Part shown: positions 60,001-64,000 of the stretch, in pieces
Layout of the letters: each line of letters opens with the position of its first letter
Numbering within the stretch: the stretch's first letter is position 1
Assembly: GCA_013396995.1 (NCBI GenBank)
Contig: VWZP01006699.1
Span: forward strand, 806,859-870,858
From: Dicaeum eximium
Taxonomy: Eukaryota > Chordata > Aves > Passeriformes > Dicaeidae
Direction of reading: 5' to 3'
DNA length: 64,000 bases
The notes under the pieces: generated by a model
Databases searched by the model: none
What the model was told of the DNA's origin: nothing
The model's input: the letters and a program-made list of their open reading frames with translations, nothing else
Translations under genes and position numbers: made by a program

Positions 60001-62023
60001 GTCAAATCAGATTTATATTGAAAATTTTAACAAAAATAAGAATTGGTTTGTTGTTGTACTTATCTGAAAATGCTGCGATGTGCATGTTTTCATTAATGGA
60101 GCTAGGATATGAGAACTACAAATCTGTTCTGATTTAGCTTTGATCATACAGATTAGACAATTAACAGTTGAAAGTCTAAAAGTCTCATTTTTAATGTAGC
60201 AGAATACAATTGCCATAAATGTGGTGATGCTGAATTGAATAAACTGTATTCTTTGTCTTCTGTTGAAGATACTTCTACACTTGATTTGAAAGTATATGTG
60301 AAGTAGTATTTGACTGGCTGGATAATTTTCTTTTTGTGCAAAGTCTGTGTTTGCCTCTTAGATTTGTAACTGATGTTGTTTTCCCTTTCTAGGCTTGGGT
60401 AAAACCGCACCTGATCCCACAGCCACTGCCACCCTTGGTGGTGTAGAGGTTCCCTTAGGGAATGGGATCTCCACTGGAATTAATGATACCTGTCTTCTGT
60501 ATAATGAGTATCCTTTGCTGTTATGTTGGCTTCACATGATGTTTGAGTGTCACTGCATTTGCAGGACCTCGCTAAGGCCAGTTAGGAGTTTTTGCCACAC
60601 TGTGTTTGGTTGGTTTAGATCTCCTTTGGGGGGAGTATTTGCAAACCATCTCTTCTGCAAGGGGGATGATTTTGCAGTTGTTGCACTTGAATTGTCATTC
60701 TGCAATAAAAGGAAACAATACACATACCAATAGCTGTTCCCCAACAGGAACCATACCAAAAGTTATTAGAGTGGTCAGGCAAAACAGCCCTGTATTGTCT
60801 TGCCCAGAGATGTGGCCGGACAAGGGGAGGGGAATGCAGCCTGTGGTTTCTCATCACCCCAGTCTGGTTTCTCCCTCATGGTGCTGTGGTAGGTCAGCTT
60901 GGTCAGGAGGAGGTGGGGGGGCCAGCTCTGTGCTCCCAGCACATCTTTCGTGTTCGCCAGACCTGTGCAAGTGTTGAGGTAAGCCCCAAATGCCCAGCAG
61001 AGATGTAGCCATTAAGTCTCTTTCTAGGCAGAAGTGCCTCCAAATCAGTTACTGCTTTAAATCCCCAGGAGGTCATAAGAATACAAATAAGTGATGTCAA
61101 AGGTCCAGCTCACTCTCTTCACTGCTAGTTATGCAGGTAACCCAGTAATGCAATCTTTGGGTTTGTAGAAACTGCCTTTGGCCTTCTTGAGCTGTTTTCC
61201 TCCTACAAGGAGTCTGGGCAACACAACTCATGGCAATACTGGTTTTATCTTGAGTTTTCTTACATACACCATCTGTCAGATGATGAGCTCCAATACAGTA
61301 GGTATTAGCTAGTTGAGGTAACATCATGTGTATTTATTTTGTTTTACACTTTGGGATTAGAGGTAAGTTTGAGGCCTAAAGAATTGTGAAACAAATAGAT
61401 GACCCAGGATTGTCTCTGGAAAAATAAGTATGTGCAAACACTGGCAATCATTGTAGAGCTCTTTGTGATTCCAGTTTGGGTTTTTTTGTAGGAAATAGAG
61501 AGGGCATTAATGACTTTGTGCTGCAAGGTAGCAGTAGAACTACAATTATAATTGTAAATGCTGGGTCTGAAACCGTGGGTCTTATTTAAGCTACATGACT
61601 CCTCTGCTTAGATAACAAGAGAGATGTCTCTTACCCTGACCAAAAATAATGTTCAGGAGCCACAGCCCCATATCTAAGTCAGTTCACCTGCCTGTCACTC
61701 AGGATTGCTGCTGCACTATTCTCCACAGAACTTAATTGCTTGTTCCTAACTATTGTATCAAACATTTTCAGATTCATGGAAAAGTCAGATTTAAAGCTTT
61801 GTGGTTTGAGCTCTTAGAATTGGTTAATCACACAGGCATCTGTATGGTAACTTAAGTTCAAAGGTGAAGTTGACTGTGTTTTGAGGTTTTTCTGTGTTAT
61901 TAATATCAACTACTGTAATTATTCCTTAACATTCTTCCCAGATATATTGTCTATGATGTTGCTCAGGTAAATCTGAAGTACCTGTTGAAACTGAAATTCA
62001 ACTATAAGACATCACTATGGTGA
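30067..62023 (+). CDS. PARP1: PARP1, poly(ADP-ribose) polymerase 1 (23 coding exons, exon 1 mostly in a gap)
   Basis: Nuclear enzyme that binds DNA breaks and uses NAD+ to build poly(ADP-ribose) on itself, histones and other proteins, starting strand-break repair. Exons 2-23 were placed by codon phase and GT...AG junctions and total 2916 bases, 971 codons plus TGA, without internal stops. With the usual 40-residue exon 1 the protein is 1011 residues. Domains: Zn1 1-91, Zn2 105-203, NLS/caspase segment 206-238, Zn3/PADR1 239-358, BRCT 384-475, WGR 538-635, helical domain 658-780, ART 785-1011. Visible key residues are zinc ligands H53, C56, C125, C128, H159, C162, C294, C297, C310 and C320; F44 and V48 of the Zn1 base-stacking loop; W586-G587-R588 of WGR; and the catalytic triad H859, Y893, E985. 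The start codon and C21/C24 lie in the gap at 30,066. The gene appears intact apart from that assembly fault. Confidence 0.97.
30996..31030. repeat. (GGAT)n microsatellite
   Basis: Eight to nine GGAT-like units with two interruptions (GAGG and AATG), in intron 1 within the CpG island. Confidence 0.95.
31604..31653. repeat. Perfect 25-base tandem duplication
   Basis: Two identical 25-base units (31,604-31,628 and 31,629-31,653), beginning CTTGTATTTCTACC. The lack of differences suggests a recent slippage or duplication event in intron 1. Confidence 0.95.
32921..33303 (-). mobile_element. CR1 fragment in PARP1 intron 1 (inverted)
   Basis: Starts with ATCATAGGATCATGGCATAG, the complement of the CR1 3' terminal repeat. 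It continues with 'CCCTGCCATGGGCAGGGGTG', 'GCCCCATCCAACCAGGC' and 'CTTCTCCAGGCTGAACATCCC', and ends around the 'TTTGTGGCCTGCTGTCGACC' block. About 380 bases, 5'-truncated, antisense to PARP1. Confidence 0.93.
33551..33582. repeat. T-rich tract followed by CCCAG
   Basis: About 30 bases of T with two single C interruptions, directly followed by CCCAG. It looks like a strong splice acceptor, but no PARP1 coding sequence follows, so it is at most a cryptic site. Confidence 0.8.
33872..34034 (+). CDS. PARP1: PARP1 exon 2 (Zn1, second half)
   Basis: Acceptor TTTTTTGCTAG, donor GAG/GTAGGC; 163 bases, ends in phase 1. Encodes S-P-M-F-D-G-K-V-P-H-W-H-H-Y-S-C-F-W and onward (residues 41-95). It carries zinc ligands H53 and C56 and the DNA-end stacking residues F44 and V48 of the first PARP-type zinc finger. 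Confidence 0.97.
34546..34664 (+). CDS. PARP1: PARP1 exon 3 (Zn2, first half)
   Basis: Acceptor TTCTCCAG, donor AAG/GTAAAA; 119 bases, ends in phase 0. Residues 95-134 include a Gly-rich linker, then A-E-Y-A-K-S-N-R-S-T-C-K-G-C with zinc ligands C125 and C128. Confidence 0.97.
35376..35590 (+). CDS. PARP1: PARP1 exon 4 (Zn2, second half)
   Basis: Acceptor ACCTCAG, donor AGG/GTAGGT; 215 bases, ends in phase 2. Residues 135-206 contain zinc ligands H159 and C162 in W-Y-H-P-D-C-F, and L151 and I154, which in the human protein stack on exposed bases at a break. The exon is more GC-rich than its introns. Confidence 0.97.
40503..40550. repeat. Degenerate (GATGAATATA)n repeat
   Basis: Four to five imperfect units of GATGAATA/GATGAATATA in intron 4. 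Confidence 0.85.
40828..40879 (+). repeat. Duplicated splice-acceptor region of exon 5
   Basis: TTTGTTTTTCTCTATTAG (ends 40,845) is repeated as TTTGTTTTTTCTCTATTAG (ends 40,879). Only the second keeps the reading frame. Use of the first would add 34 bases ending in an in-frame TAG. Confidence 0.85.
40880..40976 (+). CDS. PARP1: PARP1 exon 5 (caspase site and nuclear localisation signal)
   Basis: Acceptor CTCTATTAG, donor AAG/GTGAGT; 97 bases, ends in phase 0. Residues 206-238 read K-R-K-G-E-E-V-D-G, the bipartite NLS start and caspase-3/7 site, then a Lys/Glu-rich stretch. P4 of the caspase site is Glu instead of the Asp of human DEVD/G. Short tandem duplications flank the exon on both sides. 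Confidence 0.96.
40982..41038. repeat. Imperfect tandem duplication after exon 5 donor
   Basis: Copy 1 (40,982-41,008, 27 bases) and copy 2 (41,009-41,038, 30 bases) both run from TTTTAG(C/T)TGCTCAC to AAGAACTGCTTTG. They differ by one substitution and a 3-base insertion. The duplication begins within six bases of the donor. Confidence 0.9.
42419..42535 (+). CDS. PARP1: PARP1 exon 6 (PADR1 start)
   Basis: Acceptor GTCAACAG, donor GCC/GTGAGT; 117 bases, 39 codons in phase 0. Residues 239-277 contain the helical segment L-I-W-G-I-K-D-E-L-R-K-V-C-S-T-N-D-L-K-E typical of the region just before Zn3. Confidence 0.96.
43218..43770 (-). mobile_element. CR1 fragment in PARP1 intron 6 (inverted)
   Basis: Best-preserved CR1 of the window. 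It starts with AGGATTATAGAATGGGTTGG, then 'CCCCTCTGCCATGGGCAGGG', 'GCCCCATCCAACCCAGCC', 'CTTTTCTCCAGGCTGCACAATCCC' and 'CTTCAGGTGGGGTCTCATGAGAG'. Near its end a 22-base unit (AGTGGAGCAGAGGGGGAGAATT) is tandemly duplicated (43,717-43,760). It is antisense to PARP1. Confidence 0.95.
44014..44190 (+). CDS. PARP1: PARP1 exon 7 (Zn3)
   Basis: Acceptor TTCCTTTAG, donor AAG/GTGAGT; 177 bases, 59 codons. Residues 278-336 hold the third zinc finger, with C294, C297, C310 and C320 as ligands. This domain links DNA binding to catalytic activation. Confidence 0.97.
44311..44334. repeat. Short perfect inverted repeat (9-bp stem)
   Basis: GTGACAGCA, a 6-base spacer GGCAAG, then TGCTGTCAC in intron 7, just after the 12-base palindrome GCGCTGCAGCGC (44,290-44,301). 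Function unknown; too short for a pre-miRNA. Confidence 0.9.
44622..44763 (+). CDS. PARP1: PARP1 exon 8 (end of Zn3/PADR1 and linker)
   Basis: Acceptor ATCCCACAG, donor GAG/GTAAGT; 142 bases, ends in phase 1. Residues 337-384 begin E-F-R-E-I-P-Y-L-K-K, then pass into a low-complexity Pro/Ser/Ala linker before BRCT. Confidence 0.96.
46399..46539 (+). CDS. PARP1: PARP1 exon 9 (BRCT, first half)
   Basis: Acceptor ACCTCTAG, donor AGA/GTGAGC; 141 bases. Residues 384-431 include N-M-K-I-L-V-V-G-K-L-S and the L-G-G-K motif of the BRCT fold in the automodification region. Confidence 0.96.
47234..47476 (+). CDS. PARP1: PARP1 exon 10 (BRCT, second half, and automodification linker)
   Basis: Acceptor CCTCTGCAG, donor AAG/GTGAGG; 243 bases, ends in phase 1. 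Residues 431-512 contain V-R-V-V-S-E-A-F-L-Q-D-V, the final BRCT strand and helix, then a Glu/Lys/Ser-rich linker that is a main site of automodification in the family. Confidence 0.96.
48444..48512 (+). CDS. PARP1: PARP1 exon 11 (linker to WGR)
   Basis: Acceptor TTTCACTGCAG, donor CTG/GTGAGT; 69 bases, phase 1 at both ends. Residues 512-535 include M-K-L-T-V-K-G-G-A-A-V-D-P-D-S, diagnostic of PARP1 just before the WGR domain. Confidence 0.96.
49208..49340 (+). CDS. PARP1: PARP1 exon 12 (WGR, first half)
   Basis: Acceptor CTTTGCAG, donor CAG/GTGAGT; 133 bases, ends in phase 2. Residues 535-579 read G-L-E-D-S-A-H-V and onward, through N-S-Y-Y-K-L-Q-L-L-E-D-D. Confidence 0.97.
50496..50691 (+). 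CDS. PARP1: PARP1 exon 13 (WGR, second half)
   Basis: Acceptor TTTCTCCAG, donor CAG/GTAACC; 196 bases, ends in phase 0. Residues 579-644 contain S-W-G-R-V-G-T (W586, G587, R588), the motif that names the domain and contacts the DNA end, Zn1 and the helical domain, and then K-N-F-T-K-Y-P-K-K-F-Y-P. Confidence 0.97.
51996..52124 (+). CDS. PARP1: PARP1 exon 14 (start of helical regulatory domain)
   Basis: Acceptor GCCTCCCAG, donor GAG/GTAACT; 129 bases, 43 codons. Residues 645-687 contain S-K-L-A-K-P-I-Q-D-L-I-K-M-I-F-D-V-E-S-M, the first helices of the autoinhibitory domain. Confidence 0.97.
52125..55364 (+). other. PARP1 intron 14 (3.2 kb)
   Basis: No gene recognised. The part around 53,300-53,950 has a texture suggestive of an old unclassified repeat, with two short open frames in complement, but no family could be named. 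Confidence 0.6.
55365..55448 (+). CDS. PARP1: PARP1 exon 15 (helical domain)
   Basis: Acceptor CTTTATCAG, donor CAG/GTGAGC; 84 bases, 28 codons. Residues 688-715 include M-P-L-G-K-L-S-K-R-Q-I-Q; L710 matches the human L713 hinge residue, whose mutation unfolds the domain and activates the enzyme. Confidence 0.97.
56253..56375 (+). CDS. PARP1: PARP1 exon 16 (helical domain)
   Basis: Acceptor CTTGTCTAG, donor CAG/GTATTG; 123 bases, 41 codons. Residues 716-756 include I-L-D-L-S-N-R-F-Y-T-L-I-P-H-D-F-G and K-K-P-P-L-L-N-N. Confidence 0.97.
56525..56618. repeat. 94-base long inverted repeat (hairpin) in intron 16
   Basis: Arms 56,525-56,563 and 56,580-56,618 are complementary over 39 positions: 34 Watson-Crick pairs plus two G:U wobbles. 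The inner 16 pairs (GAAAAACAAGTTTAAC with GTTAAACTTGTTTTTC) are perfect around a 16-base loop. It could form a pre-miRNA-like stem in the intron RNA, or be a small inverted-repeat element. No target-site duplication is evident. Confidence 0.9.
56667..56725. repeat. TG/TA-rich low-complexity stretch
   Basis: Alternating TGTGTATATATATGTGTGTA-like sequence shortly after the hairpin in intron 16, probably a decayed microsatellite. Confidence 0.75.
56852..56980 (+). CDS. PARP1: PARP1 exon 17 (end of helical domain)
   Basis: Acceptor TTCTTCAG, donor AAG/GTAAAG; 129 bases, 43 codons. Residues 757-799 include M-L-D-N-L-L-D-I-E-V-A-Y-S-L-L and D-P-I-D-I-N-Y-E-K-L, which bridge into the ART fold. Confidence 0.97.
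57118..57525 (+). mobile_element. CR1 fragment in PARP1 intron 17 (sense orientation)
   Basis: The only CR1 here in the direction of PARP1. It reads 'GACCTGGAGAAAAGAAAGCTGAAGGG', 'CCAGTGACAAGAGGCAATGGGCACAAATTGAAATACAGGAA' and 'GGTTGCCCAGAGAGGCCATGG', then a decayed 3' end to about 57,525. An insertion-like T-rich stretch (about 57,310-57,360) interrupts the match. It is old and non-coding. Confidence 0.85.
57687..57785 (+). CDS. PARP1: PARP1 exon 18 (ART start)
   Basis: Acceptor TCTTTGCAG, donor GAT/GTAAGC; 99 bases, 33 codons. Residues 800-832 include the family-conserved Y-V-K-N-T-H-A-A-T-H-N. Confidence 0.97.
58339..58491 (+). CDS. PARP1: PARP1 exon 19 (catalytic histidine)
   Basis: Donor GTG/GTAGGT; 153 bases, 51 codons. 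Residues 833-883 include L-L-W-H-G-S-R-T-T-N-F, with H859 being the NAD+-binding histidine of the H-Y-E triad. The acceptor is CTGAAG, weaker than the other acceptors of this gene, and a second AG (TTCAG) lies 8 bases inside the exon. Confidence 0.95.
58770..58897 (+). CDS. PARP1: PARP1 exon 20 (catalytic tyrosine)
   Basis: Acceptor TCTTGCAG, donor AT/GTATGT; 128 bases, ends in phase 2 inside the Met codon. Residues 884-926 include G-Y-M-F-G-K-G-I-Y-F-A-D-M with Y893 (triad) and Y904, which stacks on nicotinamide. Confidence 0.97.
59265..59326 (+). CDS. PARP1: PARP1 exon 21 (ART)
   Basis: Acceptor CTGTCCAG, donor AAG/GTAAGC; 62 bases. Residues 926-947 read Y-E-L-K-N-A-S-H-I-T-K-L-P-K-G-K-H-S-V-K. 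Confidence 0.97.
60393..60507 (+). CDS. PARP1: PARP1 exon 22 (ART, ends inside the catalytic Glu codon)
   Basis: Acceptor CCTTTCTAG; 115 bases. Residues 947-985 include G-L-G-K-T-A-P-D-P and L-L-Y-N-(E). It stops after GA of the Glu985 codon, directly before the donor GTATCCTTT, which is a U12-type 5' splice site. Confidence 0.96.
60508..61941 (+). other. PARP1 intron 22, U12-type (minor spliceosome) intron
   Basis: The 5' end is GTATCCTTT, an exact match to the minor-class donor consensus RTATCCTTT. The 3' end has TTCCTTAAC (61,922-61,930), matching the U12 branch site, with the branch A about 12 bases before the acceptor TTCCCAG. This short spacing is typical of U12 introns. There is no long polypyrimidine tract between branch site and acceptor. 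A perfect 16-base palindrome TACAATTATAATTGTA lies at 61,541-61,556. Confidence 0.93.
61942..62023 (+). CDS. PARP1: PARP1 exon 23 (C-terminus and stop)
   Basis: 82 bases. The first base completes the catalytic Glu985 codon (GA/A), followed by Y-I-V-Y-D-V-A-Q-V-N-L-K and ending K-T-S-L-W-TGA, the usual PARP1 C-terminus. The stop codon is 62,021-62,023. Confidence 0.97.
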
Positions 62024-62480
62024 ATAGTATTTAGAAGCCCTGTTAGAGTTATACTGTAGTTATACTATAGCGTTGACTTCTGACATGCTTATGCATTGAC
62101 TTCTCTTACCAAGATATCAAGAGCTGAACTGCAGAAGAAATTACTAAATCCTATTTAGTACAACACTTAGTGAAAATTTTATATAAAAAGTGTGGCAATA
62201 CATGGACCTAAATTCTGATGAGAACGAGTACCTGGTTTTGTTTTATACCACTTCTAATTCTGGTGCTTTAAGTGTGTCTTTTAATTGACCAAACTGACAA
62301 GAAAGAAAAAAGGAAATTAATCTGGTGTTCTTAGCCAAACACAGCTGGGCAAGAGCAGGAGAAGGAACTTGAGCACGTTTGTGGTACTTGCTCTGTTAAG
62401 GTTCTCCCTTGGTTAAGATACTCTTTTTCAGTTTTCACTTGACTAAACGATAAATGTGCATTTATTTTGAGGTAAAAAAA

Positions 62481-62486
62481 AATAAA
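62481..62486 (+). terminator. Possible proximal poly(A) signal
   Basis: AATAAA preceded by an A run. Downstream GU content is modest, so a shorter 3' UTR of about 480 bases is possible but less supported than the distal site. Confidence 0.4.
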
Positions 62487-62752
62487 AGCTAATTTCATAC
62501 TAACAGTTTTATGTTTCAAAACTTCCAAATTGTTTTGGTTTTGAGTCATAATTTAAATGTATTCGGTAGAATGTTCTTAAACATGATATTTCTCTCAAGG
62601 ATCGAATGCCAAATATTGGAATCTGTAGTCATGTTTAAGGAAGTTATGGTAAAATTAAAATTTGGACTTTCCACTGAGACTTCATCTGTCAACAGTTGGT
62701 GTGGTAAACATGGAATATGAGCTTGTGGCTGTTTGAATTTAGTATTAGCCCA

Positions 62753-62758
62753 AATAAA
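62753..62758 (+). terminator. PARP1 distal poly(A) signal
   Basis: AATAAA, with a GU-rich downstream element at 62,786-62,804 (TGATGTAAGTTGGTTGTTG) at the normal distance. This is the most likely end of the transcript. Confidence 0.75.
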
Positions 62759-62779
62759 CCTCCTTTAAATACCTACCTT

Positions 62780-64000
62780 CAACATGATGTAAGTTGGTTG
62801 TTGTAGACTGACATCCTAACAAAGCTCCAAGTTGAATTTGAGCTCAAGCTTCGTTCATCGAGACCTGGAGTGAGGTCTGTTGCTACACTGCTGGTGGTCT
62901 TGAAATCCCTGTCTCAAAACAGCAATACAAACTGATAATTTCAATGTTTCATGACGTTTGTTACTTCTCACTTTTAGTTAGTCATCAAGCAATATGGGAT
63001 CACTTAACCATAGAGCAGCATCAGATTGTTCTCCTCAAAAATTACTGATTTCTCTGAGGCGTTAGGGAAAGTGATGGCTAATTCCCAAGAAGGGGATGGT
63101 TCAAGCTCATTCTAATGGTTGTGGCTTCAGCCTTTAGTAATCTGTGTGGAAACAGCAGATCTATTTCCTAAAATGTTGTGTCCCAGGGCCTTTTGTACAA
63201 GGAGTTAAAGCCAAAGTGGTTGCTAATGGTGCAGGTCTTCCCAGGACCCCTGAAGGAGAAGAGGATGAAGAATGATAGATGAAAAACAAAGCTGCTGTCA
63301 GGGAGAAAAGGAAATGTAGATGGACTGGGTAAGTTTTATGGCTCGAGGACAGCTCAACGGAAAAAACTGATTGAGGTTGCTAATAATGGATTTTGAGAGG
63401 AAGTGAGGAGAGTAGCCTGTCTTCTGCCTCTTAAGTGGCTTAACCAGTGGCTAATCATTGTTCTGCTTCCAAAAAACTCTTCTGGTCAGTCACTTAAGTA
63501 TGATCTTGTCAGTCTCTGAAAGAGAACATGAGAACTTGTTCAATTTAGTTATGAGGTAGATTATTTTTTTCCCCTCTAAAAAAAGCAGTTTACGGTTCAG
63601 TTTGGGACCAGGAGATGAAGGCAGCTGCTTTTGATACTCCCTCTGTCACCTGTACTAGAGGTGGCTGAAGGTTCCCTGTTGCTCCAACCCAGGCAGCACA
63701 GGGAGTGCTTTGTGCTGTGTATGTAGTGCTCAGTTATAATTGCAGCACAAGCAAGTACATCCCAAGCTGTCCCTAACCTCTCAAATACAGCAGGAAGAGA
63801 TAGGGGCTTCCTGAGGAAGCAGCAGGTGCCCTTTGGGGACTGTAGGAGAGCCCTGTGACCGTCCTGCAGTGAAATCTGATGTCAATCCAGGCGCTGCTTC
63901 TGCTGCCAGCTTGTCCGAGCACGGAGCAGATCCGCTCTCCTGGAAGCGGGTGCTGGTACCACCAGACCCAGCGGATGAGCAGCCTCTCCCCTGGGCCTGG
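62780..64000. other. Intergenic DNA downstream of PARP1
   Basis: No gene or repeat family recognised. In other amniotes LIN9 lies on this side of PARP1, but none of its coding sequence is visible here. A short acidic-ending open frame at about 63,177-63,276 was considered and not called. Confidence 0.55.

Larger units (their letters stand above)
62024..62775 (+). other. PARP1: PARP1 3' untranslated region
   Basis: AT-rich sequence after the TGA with AUUUA-like pentamers. It ends near 62,775 as judged from the AATAAA at 62,753 and the GU-rich stretch after it. The resulting length of about 750 bases fits an mRNA of about 4 kb. Confidence 0.75.

Noticed and set aside
63177..63276. Short acidic-ending open frame downstream of PARP1 (ends E-G-E-E-D-E-E-stop) after a CCCAG that could be an acceptor
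   Set aside because: It does not match LIN9 or any protein I recognise, and the pyrimidine tract is poor. Most likely chance.
1..64000. CRISPR arrays, bacterial operons, tRNA or rRNA genes
   Set aside because: None seen. The sequence is spliced vertebrate DNA with CR1 retroposons.

Overview
This is a window of vertebrate nuclear DNA, almost certainly from a bird. It carries several degraded CR1 retroposon fragments of the avian type. Its one recognisable gene is a spliced PARP1 (poly(ADP-ribose) polymerase 1) on the + strand, whose reconstructed protein has the length I recall for chicken PARP1 (1011 residues). The species cannot be fixed from the sequence alone.

Layout. Positions 1 to about 29,000 are intergenic: no exon, RNA gene or long conserved reading frame could be supported, only CR1 fragments (about 5.65-6.19, 17.18-17.30 and 20.74-21.04 kb), simple repeats, and some AT-rich homeodomain-site clusters that might be conserved regulatory DNA. 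From about 29.0 to 31.45 kb the DNA turns GC- and CpG-rich: this is the PARP1 promoter CpG island, interrupted by a CR1 fragment. PARP1 runs from 30,067 (last 13 bases of coding exon 1) to the stop codon at 62,023, with a 3' UTR to about 62,775. Exons 2-23 were all placed by reading phase and by GT...AG junctions. They sum to 2916 bases (971 residues plus stop) without an internal stop. Most of exon 1, about 40 residues with the start codon and the first two zinc ligands, is missing: a single N at 30,066 marks an assembly gap. From 62.8 kb to the end no gene was recognised.

The encoded enzyme has the full PARP1 architecture: Zn1 (split by the gap), Zn2, a nuclear-localisation/caspase segment, Zn3/PADR1, BRCT, WGR, helical regulatory domain and ART catalytic domain with the H-Y-E triad (H859, Y893, E985). 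Residue numbers assume a 40-residue exon 1.

Most notable points: (1) the last intron has the signature of a minor (U12-type) intron, and it splits the codon of the catalytic glutamate; (2) a 94-base near-perfect hairpin in intron 16 resembles a pre-miRNA or a small inverted-repeat element; (3) the caspase site reads EEVD/G instead of DEVD/G; (4) exon 5 is flanked on both sides by short tandem duplications, one of which copies the splice acceptor; (5) both single Ns look like collapsed assembly gaps, and one removes PARP1 exon 1. I found no clearly new multi-gene system; this is mostly an ordinary housekeeping locus.
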